Counted from the stretch's first letter, positions 45,316 to 54,425 are shown. The stretch is DNA of 64,000 bases from Streptomyces sp. NBC_00582 (GCF_036345155.1 NZ_CP107772.1:1798001-1862000), one strand, 5' to 3'. Translations and numbers: made by a program. Notes: generated by a model from the sequence alone, not told the origin.

Positions 45316-46245
45316 TCACGCATGGGACTTGGCAGACGAGGCAAACGCATCGGCCCCCGCCAGATCAAAGTCGCCGTGATCACTGCCAAGCCCCTGCGCG
45401 ACCAGCGCGGCAGCCGCGCTGCCCAGCACCGCCGCGTCACTCGGCGTACGCCCCAGGCCGATCCCCCGCAGATACCCCGCCGAGAACGCGTCCCCGCACC
45501 CGGTGGTGTCGACCACGTCGACGACGAACGCCGGTACCGGCTCCGCCCCGTCCGCGCTCACCACGAGCGCCCCGTCCCCGCCCCGTGTCACCGCGACGAC
45601 GCCCGCGCCGGCGGCCAGCAGCTTCCGTGCCCCGGTGAGCAGATCGTCCTCGCCGGTGAAGCCGAGGACCTGGTCCTCGTTGGGCAGGAAGTGGTCGACG
45701 TACGGAAGCGCCGCCTCGATCTGCTCGAAGCTGCCGAGCACCCCCGGCGCGAGCAGATCGACCGAGGTGACGACCCCGTGGTCCTTCGCGTACGACAGGA
45801 TCCGCGTCGCGGTCTCCACACCGATCAGCTCGGGGCCGCCGAGGTGCAGATGGGTGGCTTCGGCAAGGGCGTCCCAGGGCACGTCGTCCACGCCGTAGGT
45901 GATGTTCGCGCCGAGCAGGTGCAGCGAGGGCCGGTCGCCGTTGGGGCGGATGGGCAGGACGCTGGCGGAGGTCGCGGTGTCCGTGCGGCGGACGAGGAAG
46001 CCGGTGTCGATTCCCGCCCTGTTCAGCAGCTGCACGAGCAGGTCACCGCTGGGATCGGAGCCCACGGCGCCCGCGCTGTACACCTGCGCGCCCAGCTTGG
46101 CGAGGGTGAGGGCGGTGCCGCCGGCCGTTCCGGCGGCCGTCATCCGGATGTCCTCGACCAGGGTCGCGCCCTGCCCCTCCGGTATCGCCTCCACCGGCCG
46201 GACCAGGACGTCCAGGACGTGCACGCCCATCGTGAAGACCTTCAT
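45316..46245 (-). CDS. PfkB-family carbohydrate kinase
   Basis: A 309-residue ribokinase-fold kinase. N-terminal GTAGGTALTLAKLGAQVYS resembles PfkB signature 1; signature 2 is VDTTGCGDAFSAGYLRGIGL with the catalytic Asp. It phosphorylates a sugar or nucleoside. The ATG has GGGGAG upstream and overlaps the aldolase stop (ATGA), so the two act together: the kinase makes a sugar phosphate that the class II aldolase splits. Candidate substrates are L-fuculose- or ribulose-type sugars or 5-deoxypentoses. Confidence 0.92.
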   Translation of the reverse strand: MKVFTMGVHVLDVLVRPVEAIPEGQGATLVEDIRMTAAGTAGGTALTLAKLGAQVYSAGAVGSDPSGDLLVQLLNRAGIDTGFLVRRTDTATSASVLPIRPNGDRPSLHLLGANITYGVDDVPWDALAEATHLHLGGPELIGVETATRILSYAKDHGVVTSVDLLAPGVLGSFEQIEAALPYVDHFLPNEDQVLGFTGEDDLLTGARKLLAAGAGVVAVTRGGDGALVVSADGAEPVPAFVVDVVDTTGCGDAFSAGYLRGIGLGRTPSDAAVLGSAAAALVAQGLGSDHGDFDLAGADAFASSAKSHA

Positions 46246-46937
46246 CTGCTCCCCCTGCTTTCCTCTTCTGCGGGTTGTACGGGACGGGTGGTTCCGTAGG
46301 AGCGGGCGATCGCCGCCTCGATCACCGCGAGTTGCTGCTGTTCGTCCAGGAAGCGGGGGGTGCCCATGGAGGCCGCGCGCTGGTAGACGCCGCAGGCCCA
46401 TTCGAGGAGCAGGGCGTGTTCGACGGCCTGGTCGAGGGTGACGGCGTGGGTGACCGCTCCGTGGTTCGCCAGGAGGGCGGCACTGCGCCCCTCGAGGGCG
46501 GTGAGCACCGACTCGGCGAGTTCCGGGGTGCCGAAGGTGGCGTAGGGCGCGACCCGGACCGTACCGCCGAGGGCGAGCAACTGGTAGTGGACGCAGGGGA
46601 GTTCGTCGAGGACGCAGGACACGGCGGTGGCATGGGGCGCGTGGGTGTGGACGACGGCTCCGCTGCCGTAGCGGCGGTAGACGCCGAGGTGCAGTTCGAG
46701 TTCCGAGGTGGGCTCGTAGGTCCCCTCGACGAGCTTCCCGTCGAGGTCCACCACGGTCACCTGCTCGGGGGTCAGTGCGGCGAGGACCGCTCCGGTCGCG
46801 GTGATGGCGACCTTGTCGTCGACGCGGACGCTCACGTTGCCTGCCGTGCCGATGAGGAGCCCCTCGGCCCCGAGGCGCCGGCAGGCGTCCGCGACGGCGG
46901 TCCGCTCCTGGCTCAGCGCCGAGCTTGAGGCGGTCAT
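46242..46937 (-). CDS. Class II aldolase/adducin family protein (fuculose-phosphate aldolase-like)
   Basis: A 231-residue zinc aldolase. The metal ligands are visible as HTHAPH (two His) and the late His in LLANHGAVTHA; the catalytic Glu lies in TSELELHLGVY. GLLIGTAGNVSVRVDD is the N-terminal family motif. It likely splits a ketose 1-phosphate into DHAP and an aldehyde. No Shine-Dalgarno sequence precedes the ATG, and a -10 TACCTT ends seven bases before it, suggesting a leaderless mRNA. Its promoter is overlapped by the TetR operator. Confidence 0.92.
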   Translation of the reverse strand: MTASSSALSQERTAVADACRRLGAEGLLIGTAGNVSVRVDDKVAITATGAVLAALTPEQVTVVDLDGKLVEGTYEPTSELELHLGVYRRYGSGAVVHTHAPHATAVSCVLDELPCVHYQLLALGGTVRVAPYATFGTPELAESVLTALEGRSAALLANHGAVTHAVTLDQAVEHALLLEWACGVYQRAASMGTPRFLDEQQQLAVIEAAIARSYGTTRPVQPAEEESRGSR

Positions 46938-46944
46938 GGGCGCG

Positions 46945-46978
46945 AAGGTAGCGTAAACGTGAAACAAAGTCACGTTCA
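46945..46978. promoter_or_regulatory. TetR operator and leaderless promoter of the aldolase-kinase operon
   Basis: The operator arms are AACGTGA (46956-46962) and TCACGTT (46970-46976), perfect, with a 7-bp centre; one further base on each side makes nine pairs with one mismatch. Minus-strand promoter: -35 GTGACT (46973-46968), 17-bp spacer, -10 TACCTT (46950-46945), then seven bases to the ATG. The operator covers the -35 and spacer. Confidence 0.7.
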
Positions 46979-46994
46979 CGTTCGGAGACGGTTC

Positions 46995-47609
46995 TTGGAC
47001 ACCCCGCTGCGCCGCACCCCCCGTCAGGCCCGCAGCAAGGCCCGCCTGGCGCTGGTCCTGCGGGCGGCCGAGCGCATCCTGGTCGAGGAGGGCGTGGAAG
47101 CGCTGACGACGACCCGGGTCGCGGCCGAGGCACGGATCTCCGTGGGCTCGCTGTACCAGTACCTGCCGGACCGCGGCGCCCTCATCGACGCCCTGGCGGC
47201 GGGGTACTTCGCCCGGCTGGAGGGCGTCATGGACGAGCTGGCGGGGGCCGCGGCCGTGGAGCGGTGGGAGGACCCGGTCGGGGTGCTGATCGACGCGTAC
47301 GCCGGGATCTACCGGACGGAGCACGGTTTCCGGGCCCTGTGGTTCGGCAGCGGACTGACCGAGCGGACGCGGGCGGCGGACCGCGAGCACAAGCGGCGGA
47401 TGGCCGACGGGATCCGCCGGGTGCTGCTCGCACTGGACGTCGTACACGACGACGAGCCGCTCGCCCGCGCGTGCCATGCCGCCGTCCTCGCGGCCGACGC
47501 GCTCGCCCAGGAGGCCTTCCGCCGGGACGCGGACGGTGACGCGGCCCTGCTCGACGAGGCGAAGGCGATGCTGCGCGGCTACCTGACGGACGTCGTGTCC
47601 CGCTACTGA
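46995..47609 (+). CDS. TetR-family transcriptional regulator
   Basis: A 204-residue regulator with an N-terminal helix-turn-helix: RTPRQARSKARLALVLRAAE, ALTTTRVAAEARISVGSLYQYLPDRG. The C-terminal ligand domain includes YRTEHGFRALWFGSGLTERT. It should repress the divergent aldolase-kinase operon by binding the AACGTGA dyad and respond to a sugar or its breakdown product. The TTG at 46995 is preferred because CGGAG lies seven bases upstream; a GTG at 46959 would sit inside the operator. Confidence 0.9.
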   Translation: MDTPLRRTPRQARSKARLALVLRAAERILVEEGVEALTTTRVAAEARISVGSLYQYLPDRGALIDALAAGYFARLEGVMDELAGAAAVERWEDPVGVLIDAYAGIYRTEHGFRALWFGSGLTERTRAADREHKRRMADGIRRVLLALDVVHDDEPLARACHAAVLAADALAQEAFRRDADGDAALLDEAKAMLRGYLTDVVSRY

Positions 47610-48106
47610 CGCCTCACCGATCGCGAGATCGGCGCTCTCGTCGTCCACGGGGATGTCATACCCCTCCTGGAGGCCGGGCTCGACCGCCGGCTCCCGCAGC
47701 CGCCGTCGCACGCCTCGGTGGACGGCGCGTGATCGTTCGCGCAGACCCCGCGCCGTCTCGCGCCCTTCCCGGTCCGCGCGGGCAGGCCGGTCGTCCTCGA
47801 CGAGAAGTCCCGGCACCGCCGATCCGCCGAACGCGACCCCGCCGCCCTCGAGTGACGGGGCTGACCGCAGGGACCTCGCCTTCACCGGCCATGTCACCGA
47901 GTGGCGCGGACCGGCGCCGTACGCCCCCCGCGGGGGCTGTCCGCCGGGGACGAGGTGAGCGTGGAGACGACGGTTCGGTCGATCTGACGTCTTCCGCCGT
48001 TTTTCCTCCGCTTTCACCCCCTCGATGAGCAGCCATGTGTGTTACTCATGAGATGTGCGGTCAGGGATCTCGGGGCTCGGCCGCATGAACTCGGGAACAT
48101 CTTCCG
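47610..48106. other. Gap without a supported gene
   Basis: This 497-bp stretch carries a small hairpin just after the TetR stop (CCGATC-GCGA-GATCGG, 47617-47632) and fragments of high-GC reading frames such as EIGALVVHGDVIPLLEAGLD that stop within about 40 codons. It may be gene decay. The last ~100 bp must hold the promoter of the SpoIIE-type gene; I see no clear boxes. Confidence 0.5.
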
Positions 48107-50269
48107 GTGGGCGCCGGAGTCAGCGAGCCGCGTGTGAGCCGTATGGATCCCACACCTCCCCCATCGCCGTTCGACATGGTCAGCGGCGCTCTGGCGGACT
48201 ACATCCCCAGGGCCGGGACGACGGTGCCCTCAGGGGCCGGTGGGGAAGCTGACGACCAGCGGGAACAGATCCTCGGGGCGGTCACCCTCGACGGGGATCT
48301 GCGGATCACGAGCTGCAATCTGAACGCCGCTCCGTTCGCGGGCGTGAGCGTCGCGCCGGGGACCGCTTTCGCCGATCTGCTGCCCCCCGGGGACGTGCCC
48401 ACGGTGACACAGCGGTTGCGCAGGGTGCTCGACACCCGGGAGGCGCACGTCGCCAGGGTCCAGCGGCTGCGCCGGGACGACGGCACGGAGCTGGTGGTCT
48501 CGATGAGCATCCTGCCCGCCGCGCCCCCGCAGGACGGTCTGACCGTCTCCCTGATCGCCATGGCCAAGCGGCTGCACCTGTACGCCTCCGCCGCCGCGAT
48601 AGGGACGTCCCTGGACATCGGGGAGACCGCCCAGTCCCTGGCCCAGTCCCTGCTGGCGTGGGGGGACGTGGCCGCCGTCGATCTCGACTACGCCGTATGG
48701 ACGGGCGAGGCGGTCACGGAACAGGCGCAGGAGCGCATCCGGCTGCGGCGGGCGGCCCTGGTGCCGGACCGGGCCTGGCCCGAGGGATACCTGACCGCCG
48801 GGGACAACCTTCCCCGCGAGGCGAGCTGTCTGCTGGCCGGTGCGGTCATGCGGGACGACGCCCCGCAGGCCATCGTCATCCGCGACCGCGAGGCGATCGA
48901 GCGGGCGCTCGGCGATCCACGGCTGGTGCGCGCCCTGGTGCCCGGCCACCGGCCGGTGAGTGTCGCCTGCATACCACTGGTCGTGGAGGGACCGGAGGGC
49001 ACGCCGGGGCCCATCGTGCTGGGCGTGACGGAGGTCTGGCGGCGGCCGGAGCATCCCTTCGGCGAGGGTGAGCTGCTCGATCTGCAGGAACTCGTGGCCA
49101 AGACCGCCCGTCACGTGGACCTGGCCCGCCAGCACCAGCGGGAGCACGCACAGGTCCTGGCACTGCAGCGCCGGCTGCTGCCGCGGGCCGGCAGCGACAC
49201 CATCGAGGTCGCCAGCGTCTACGAGCCGACCACTCCCGACAGCACGGGCGTCGGCGGTGACTGGGTCAACAGCTTCCCGCTGCCGGGTGACCGCACCGCG
49301 CTGGTGGTCGGTGACGTCGTGGGGCACGGTCTGGGCGCCGCGGCGGCGATGGGCCAGCTCAGCATGGAGGCGCGCGCGCTGCTCTCGGCGGGGCTGGGCC
49401 CCGGGGAGGTGCTGGAGCGGCTGGACGAGACCGTCACGCTGCTGGACGACACAGACGCGGGCCTGGCGGCCGGATACAGCGCGCTGGGCTCGACGTGCTG
49501 CATCGCGGTCTACGATCCCGTCGACCACCGGGTGGTGCTGTCCAACGCCGGCCATCTGCCGCCCGTCCTCATCCATCCCGACGGGTCCGCCAAGACCGTC
49601 GCGGCGCAGCCGCACCCGGCGCTGGGAGCCGAGTTCGCCGTGCGGGAGCCGTTCGACGTGCAGGCGTTCGCCGCGCCGCCCGGCTCGCTCCTCGTCCTGT
49701 ACACCGACGGCCTGGTGGAGGACCCGGCGGCCTCGATCGACGACGGGATCGGCCGGCTGACGGACGTGGTGCGCGAGGTGCACCCCTGGGACGATCTGCA
49801 GCAGGCCGCGCGTCGCGTGGTCGCCGCCCTTGCCCCGCGGGAGCGTCTGCGCGACGACGTGACCCTGCTGCTCGCCCGGATGGCGGGCCGCCGCGCCCGT
49901 GACGCCGCCACCTGGCGCCTGCCCGCCCGGGACGACACCGCGGCCCGCGCCCGCGCCCTGGTCTCCCCCCTCCTGCGGCGCTGGCACATCGGCGGGCAGG
50001 CCCGGGACGGTGTGCTGCTGGTGATCAGCGAACTGGTCACCAACGCCGTGCGGTTCGCCCCCGGGCCCGTCACTGTGCGGCTGGTGAGGACGGGGAGCCG
50101 TCTGACGTGCGAGGTCGGTGACACCGGCAACGGCCGGCCCCGCCTGAGCCGCGGTGACCTGCTCGACGACGGCGGCCGGGGACTGCACGTCGTCCACAAG
50201 CTCACCACCCGCTGGGGGGTGCGGTGGACCGACACCGGGAAAGCCGTCTGGGCCGAACTGGGGGCGTGA
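48107..50269 (+). CDS. PP2C/SpoIIE-type phosphatase with PAS, GAF and anti-sigma kinase-like domains
   Basis: A 720-residue cytoplasmic signalling protein. A PAS-like domain (about 50-160: VTLDGDLRITSCNLNAAPF) is followed by a GAF-like domain (about 175-330). The SpoIIE-type phosphatase lies at about 360-585 (GVGGDWVNSFPLPG, VVGDVVGHGLGAAAAMGQLS, LSNAGHLPPVLI, LYTDGLVEDP). The C-terminal HATPase_c domain (about 605-720) has VISELVTNAVRFAPG and DDGGRGLHVVHKL, as in RsbW-like kinases. Such proteins set the phosphorylation of anti-sigma antagonists. The start is uncertain: GTG 48107, GTG 48134 or ATG 48143. It adjoins a biosynthetic cluster but may be unrelated to it. Confidence 0.9.
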   Translation: MGAGVSEPRVSRMDPTPPPSPFDMVSGALADYIPRAGTTVPSGAGGEADDQREQILGAVTLDGDLRITSCNLNAAPFAGVSVAPGTAFADLLPPGDVPTVTQRLRRVLDTREAHVARVQRLRRDDGTELVVSMSILPAAPPQDGLTVSLIAMAKRLHLYASAAAIGTSLDIGETAQSLAQSLLAWGDVAAVDLDYAVWTGEAVTEQAQERIRLRRAALVPDRAWPEGYLTAGDNLPREASCLLAGAVMRDDAPQAIVIRDREAIERALGDPRLVRALVPGHRPVSVACIPLVVEGPEGTPGPIVLGVTEVWRRPEHPFGEGELLDLQELVAKTARHVDLARQHQREHAQVLALQRRLLPRAGSDTIEVASVYEPTTPDSTGVGGDWVNSFPLPGDRTALVVGDVVGHGLGAAAAMGQLSMEARALLSAGLGPGEVLERLDETVTLLDDTDAGLAAGYSALGSTCCIAVYDPVDHRVVLSNAGHLPPVLIHPDGSAKTVAAQPHPALGAEFAVREPFDVQAFAAPPGSLLVLYTDGLVEDPAASIDDGIGRLTDVVREVHPWDDLQQAARRVVAALAPRERLRDDVTLLLARMAGRRARDAATWRLPARDDTAARARALVSPLLRRWHIGGQARDGVLLVISELVTNAVRFAPGPVTVRLVRTGSRLTCEVGDTGNGRPRLSRGDLLDDGGRGLHVVHKLTTRWGVRWTDTGKAVWAELGA

Positions 50270-50280
50270 CACACCCGCGG

Positions 50281-51465
50281 CTACAGCCACTCCCCCTCCA
50301 CGGCCGTGGCCGTCAGCCCGGGCGCGGCGGCGTAGAGCACGGTGCGGCTGCCCGACTTCTGGCCGGCCTCGTGCGCGCGCCGCAGGATGTCCAGCACGGC
50401 GGCACCGCCGCGGTTGCCGGTGGTGTAGCTGTCCCGGCTGTGGGCCAGAAGCCCCTCGGGCCACTCCTCGGGCATCGTCTGCTCCATGTACTCCAGCACC
50501 CGTGTCCCGCCGGGATGCGCGAGCAGCAGATCGGGATGCCAGGGGTGCGCGTCGTCCTGGTGGCGCAGACGCAGCCAGGTCCACATCGCGGCGACCGTCT
50601 CCTGCACGGCACGCGGCCCCCGACGGTCCATCACGAAATGCGTGCCGTCCTCCCGGGTCTCCAGCCGGTGCAGGTTCATCGTGCCGGGCAGCGTGTGGTG
50701 CCAGACGGCGTCCAGCCGCAGGACCGACTCCGTCGCGGGGCGCCCGGTCACCACCACGGCGACGGCGGTGTCGGCGAACAGCAGCCGGACGATCAGTGAC
50801 TCCAGCGTGTCGTCGGCGGGCTGGTAGGTGGTGCTCAGCGCCTCCGATATCACCACCAGCACCACCCGTTCGGGGTCCGCGGCGACCAGGTCGGCCGCCA
50901 GGGCCAGCGAGCGGGTGCCGGCGATGCAGGCCCACTGGGTGGCCGGCAGCAGCAGTACGTCGCGGCGCAGCGGGAGACGGTTGAGCAGGGACAGGTCCAG
51001 TCCCGGCAGGGCGGGGGTGGTGGAGTGACTGGTGATCAGACAGTCCACGTCGGCGGCGTCCAGTCCGGCGACGCCCAGGGCCCGGCGCGCCGCGCGCTCC
51101 CCGTACGTCTGCACGGCCGCCCAGGCCGGCGCGGTGCGCTCCTGGACGGTCCGCGGGGCCGGTACCGCCTCCAGTACGGCGATCACGCGGTGGACGTCCT
51201 CGTCGGTGAACCCGGCGCGGGCCAGTGCCTCACGAGCCGGACCGGCGCCGGGAGTTCGCAGACCCGTCCCGTCGCTGGGCCCGGCAGCGGTCTCCAGCGG
51301 CAGCATCCACCCGCGCGAGACGATGCCCGTACTGGCGGCGATGCCGTCGATCCGCGGCAGCCAGGGCGCCCGCGGGTGCCGGTCCCGCACCTCCGCCAGG
51401 ATCTGGCCGGTCTCCACCACGTGTTCGCCGTGCACCACGGCGGGAGGACACAGATAGGCGCCCAT
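50281..51465 (-). CDS. Type III polyketide synthase
   Basis: A 394-residue thiolase-fold condensing enzyme of the chalcone synthase family. The triad is Cys180 (ATQWACIAGTRSLAL), His317 (LLLAHPGGTRVLEY) and Asn351 (SYTTGNRGGAAVLDIL). The N-terminal half carries TYGERAARRALGVAGLDAAD and LITSHSTTPALPGLDLSLLN as in actinobacterial type III PKSs. It extends a CoA starter with malonyl-CoA and cyclises the chain; starter and product are unknown. It is the last gene of the minus-strand arm of the cluster, 126 bp after the HAD gene. The ATG has no strong ribosome site. Confidence 0.93.
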   Translation of the reverse strand: MGAYLCPPAVVHGEHVVETGQILAEVRDRHPRAPWLPRIDGIAASTGIVSRGWMLPLETAAGPSDGTGLRTPGAGPAREALARAGFTDEDVHRVIAVLEAVPAPRTVQERTAPAWAAVQTYGERAARRALGVAGLDAADVDCLITSHSTTPALPGLDLSLLNRLPLRRDVLLLPATQWACIAGTRSLALAADLVAADPERVVLVVISEALSTTYQPADDTLESLIVRLLFADTAVAVVVTGRPATESVLRLDAVWHHTLPGTMNLHRLETREDGTHFVMDRRGPRAVQETVAAMWTWLRLRHQDDAHPWHPDLLLAHPGGTRVLEYMEQTMPEEWPEGLLAHSRDSYTTGNRGGAAVLDILRRAHEAGQKSGSRTVLYAAAPGLTATAVEGEWL

Positions 51466-51591
51466 GGCAACGCAGCTTTCTCAGGAAGCCCCTGGATGAC
51501 ATCAAGCATCTGAAACCTGCCTGATTCGGTGCGTCCGGGTCAAGACACCGTCATGTCAATTCACTTCGCATTCAGCCCCTCTCTGTCCATT

Positions 51592-52419
51592 TCATGACCA
51601 CACGGTCTCCCGCCGTGCCGACAGGACCATCGCCAGCAGGTCGGCCACTCCCTCCTCCTCGTTGCCGGGAAGGACCAGGTCGGCGCACCGGCGGACGGAC
51701 GGATGGGCGTTGGCGACCGCGGCGGCGAGACCGGCCGCGCGCAGCATCGGCAGGTCGTTCGGCATGTCGCCGACCGCGGCCACGGCGGTGACCCGGATCC
51801 GGTAGTGGTCGGCCAGCCGGCGCAGGGCGGCCCCCTTGTCCACGCCGGGCGGTGCGATTTCCAGGAAGTGCGGTGTGGAGCAGGTCGCGAGGAGCCCGTC
51901 GCCGGGGCGGACCAGGGCAGCCGCGAGCGACGGTCCCGGCCGGTCGGGGTGCGCCGCGAGGATCTTGACCACGTCGTCGCCCGGGGCCGGCACCCCGACG
52001 GCGTCCGGGACGGCCGTGTGCCGCCAGCAGTGGGGGACCAGTTCGTCGAACCCGCGTTCAAGGAACAGTCCGCGCAGGGTGTCCACGCCGAGCACCACCC
52101 CGGGCAGCCGGGTGCGCAGCCCGGCGAGGACCGCGCGTGCCCGGCGCCCGGGGAAGCTCCGGCACCACAGCGGCCTGCCCGTCGCGACCTCCGCCGTCAC
52201 GGCCCCGTTGCTGCACACCACCAGCCCGTCCGGGCCGATCTCGCGGCAGACGGGCAGTGCGTCACGCAGCGGACGGCCGGTCACGCACACCACCGGAAGC
52301 CCGGCGCGCGCCGCTTCGGTGAGCGTGCCCCGGGTCAGCGGCCCGAGGGTGCCGCGCCCGTCGAGCAGGGTGCCGTCGAGATCGGTGCAGACCAGCCGGA
52401 TCCGGTCCGGCGCGCTCAC
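51592..52419 (-). CDS. HAD-superfamily phosphatase, Cof type (IIB)
   Basis: A 275-residue HAD hydrolase. Motif I VCTDLDGTLLDG (nucleophile Asp), motif II VTGRP, and motifs III/IV around VDKGAALRRLADHY and AVGDMPNDLPMLRAAG; the cap is of the Cof type. It removes phosphate from a sugar phosphate or nucleotide-like intermediate. With GTP cyclohydrolase and Nudix proteins in the cluster, dephosphorylation of a pterin phosphate is an attractive but unproven role. The GTG overlaps the upstream gene stop (GTGA). Confidence 0.92.
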   Translation of the reverse strand: MSAPDRIRLVCTDLDGTLLDGRGTLGPLTRGTLTEAARAGLPVVCVTGRPLRDALPVCREIGPDGLVVCSNGAVTAEVATGRPLWCRSFPGRRARAVLAGLRTRLPGVVLGVDTLRGLFLERGFDELVPHCWRHTAVPDAVGVPAPGDDVVKILAAHPDRPGPSLAAALVRPGDGLLATCSTPHFLEIAPPGVDKGAALRRLADHYRIRVTAVAAVGDMPNDLPMLRAAGLAAAVANAHPSVRRCADLVLPGNEEEGVADLLAMVLSARRETVWS

Positions 52420-52889
52420 GGCGTGGACCGCACGGCCGGGGCGGGCGGTCCGCCGACCGGTGCCCGTACCTTCAGGCGCACCGGCCGTTCCTGACGCAGC
52501 CACACCTCGACCCAGCCCTCGCGGACGAGGCGCTGCCGGGTGGGTGCCTCGATCAGCTCGATCCACACCCAGTTGCTGTCGGTGTCGAGACACCAGGGGA
52601 TCCCGCCCGGCGCCACGGCGGACGCGTCCTCCTCGCCGCGCCTGGCCGGCGGGACCACCCCGACCAGCACCGGGGGGATGTCGAAGACGTCCAGGCCCAC
52701 CGGGCGGCCGCTGATGTCGAGGGAGATCCACAGCCGGGAGGCGAAGCCGATCCGCACCTCGCCGCCCGGTGCGAGCGGCGCGTCGGGCAGGGTGCCGACG
52801 GCGGTGATCAGCCCCACTCCCAGGTCCCAGCTCACGTCGACGGTGCGCGTTGCGGTGACGGCGTCCGGCTGTTCCGTCTGCTCGGTCAT
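52416..52889 (-). CDS. Hypothetical beta-rich protein in the biosynthetic cluster
   Basis: A 157-residue protein that I do not recognise. It is mostly beta strands: VDVSWDLGVGLITAVGTLPD, EVRIGFASRLWISLDISG, PWCLDTDSNWVWIELIEAP and EGWVEVWLRQERPVRLKV. There is no signal peptide, membrane segment or metal motif. AAAGGAGAGGC precedes the ATG. It is coupled to the HAD gene by a four-base overlap and follows the SDR gene by 88 bp, so it belongs to the operon; it might be a small lyase, cyclase or carrier-like binding protein. Confidence 0.8.
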   Translation of the reverse strand: MTEQTEQPDAVTATRTVDVSWDLGVGLITAVGTLPDAPLAPGGEVRIGFASRLWISLDISGRPVGLDVFDIPPVLVGVVPPARRGEEDASAVAPGGIPWCLDTDSNWVWIELIEAPTRQRLVREGWVEVWLRQERPVRLKVRAPVGGPPAPAVRSTP

Positions 52890-52977
52890 GCCTCTCCTTT
52901 GCCACCTGGGGTGCGGACGTCCCGAAACGCACCGCACCGCGTACGAGTGCCGTGCCGTGCCGGGGTGGGGCGCGCGG

Positions 52978-53730
52978 TCAGACGGCCTGGAGCCGGTCGA
53001 GGCCCGAGACCGCTGGGCGGGCGGGGAGACGGGCGGGCCGCAGTTCGAGCTCGCCGACGGCGGTGTCGTCCGGTGCCTCCAGCGCCCAGCGCACCGCCCG
53101 CGCCACCGACGAGGTGGCCAGCTTCGTCGGCGAGTCGTCACCGGGCAGATTGGCGATGGCCCCCGGACTGAGCAGGGTGGTGCAGACCCCGTGCGGCCGC
53201 TCCTCCAGCAGCAGCACCTCGGCGAGCGCCTTCAGCGAGGCCTTCGTCATGCAGTACGCCGCCCCGCCCTCGAAGAAGCGGCTGCCCGCGTGACTGCCCA
53301 TCAGGACGATCCGCCCCCCGCCGCGGCGCAGGTGCGGCAGGGCCGACCGCACCAGCGCCAGCACGGAGGTGAGATTGACGTCGACCGCCTCCCGCCAGTC
53401 GTCGAGGCGGAGGGAGGCGACCTCGCCGAGGGCGCGGACGACCCCGCCGGTCACCACGGCGTCCAGGCTCCCGGCGGCCGCGGCGACCCGGGCGACGGCG
53501 GGGCCGACCTGCTCGGGGTGGCGCAGGTCGCAGACGGCCTCCCGCAGCCAGGGCACTCGCGCGGGCGTCCGGGACAGCGCGTGGACCTGCCAGCCGGCGG
53601 TGTGCAACTCCTCGGCCACCGCCCGGCCGGTGCCGCGGTTGGCCCCGGTCAGCAACACGACGGGACGACGCGCACGGGCCGCCCGGGCGCTCCCCCTCGC
53701 CGCGTCGGTGCCGTCGGCGGCCGCGCTCAT
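52978..53730 (-). CDS. Short-chain dehydrogenase/reductase
   Basis: A 250-residue SDR: cofactor loop LTGANRGTGRAVAEEL, catalytic Ser in LMGSHAGSRF, YCMTK for the Tyr-x3-Lys pair, and SPGAIANLPG. An Arg after the loop (ALSRTPARVPW) suggests NADPH. In a pathway starting with GTP cyclohydrolase I an SDR could act like sepiapterin reductase on a pterin side chain; a polyketide ketoreduction is equally possible. The start overlaps the stop of the SAICAR-synthetase-like gene (ATGA). Confidence 0.93.
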   Translation of the reverse strand: MSAAADGTDAARGSARAARARRPVVLLTGANRGTGRAVAEELHTAGWQVHALSRTPARVPWLREAVCDLRHPEQVGPAVARVAAAAGSLDAVVTGGVVRALGEVASLRLDDWREAVDVNLTSVLALVRSALPHLRRGGGRIVLMGSHAGSRFFEGGAAYCMTKASLKALAEVLLLEERPHGVCTTLLSPGAIANLPGDDSPTKLATSSVARAVRWALEAPDDTAVGELELRPARLPARPAVSGLDRLQAV

Positions 53731-54425
53731 CCGCGCACCCGGCGGACCAGGTCCGTCCAGGCCCGCACCAGGGTGGCCTCGTCGGCGCCCTGCCGGAACA
53801 GGTCCTTGTCCAGGGGGTTGCCGTCCTCGTCGCGCAGCCGCATGCAGTCCGGCGACACCTCGGAGTTGACGACGGGTTCACCGTCCGCGCCGACCCCCAC
53901 CACCAGGCAGAAGTCCCACAGGTCCAGGGGGGCCAGCCAGGACCGCAGCACGTCGTTGCACCGCAGCGCGCAGGCGCGCAGGGAGGCGACGTCCACGCCC
54001 GCCGCACGGAGGTAGTCCTCGCCGATCGGCTGGTCCTCGGGATCGGTCCGGTAGTCGAACTTCACCACCGGCTGCCGGAACCGGTGCCCCTCCGGGAAGA
54101 GCCCCGGGTACTTGCGCACGGTGGAGCCCGTGGCGAGGTTCTTCACGATGACCTCGAACGGCGGCGCGGGCACATGGTCCGCCCGGTAGGTGAGGGCGTC
54201 GAGCCGTTCCCTGAAGACCGTGCGGACGCCCTTGCCGGCGAGGCGTTCGGCCGCCGCCTCGTAGAAATCCAGCCGGAGCGCCGCCGTCCGTGGCATCAAG
54301 GCGTCCCGGTCGTACGTGAAGCTGCGCAGGCTCGGTATCAGTTCGACGTCGCAGGTGCCGTCGCCGTTCATCCAGAGTTTCTTGCTCCTGCCCTGGACGT
54401 CGGGCTTCCGCGTGTGCCTCGTCAT
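53727..54425 (-). CDS. SAICAR synthetase-like ATP-dependent amide ligase (PurC homologue)
   Basis: A 232-residue protein with the PurC fold: GRSKKLWMNGDGTC near the N-terminus, FEVIVKNLATGSTVRKYPGL, VKFDYRTDPEDQPIGEDYL and VNSEVSPDCMRLRDEDGNPL. PurC joins a purine-ring carboxylate to aspartate. A PurC copy in a secondary-metabolite operon suggests amide formation between a carboxylate intermediate and an amino acid; the primary purC would be elsewhere. It starts the minus-strand arm, with AAAGGAGAT before the ATG, and faces the SARP repeats. Confidence 0.9.
   Translation of the reverse strand: MTRHTRKPDVQGRSKKLWMNGDGTCDVELIPSLRSFTYDRDALMPRTAALRLDFYEAAAERLAGKGVRTVFRERLDALTYRADHVPAPPFEVIVKNLATGSTVRKYPGLFPEGHRFRQPVVKFDYRTDPEDQPIGEDYLRAAGVDVASLRACALRCNDVLRSWLAPLDLWDFCLVVGVGADGEPVVNSEVSPDCMRLRDEDGNPLDKDLFRQGADEATLVRAWTDLVRRVRG

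Noticed and set aside
47610..48106. Short gene between the TetR and SpoIIE-type genes
   Set aside because: Frames are broken within about 40 codons and none has a ribosome site with a recognisable domain.
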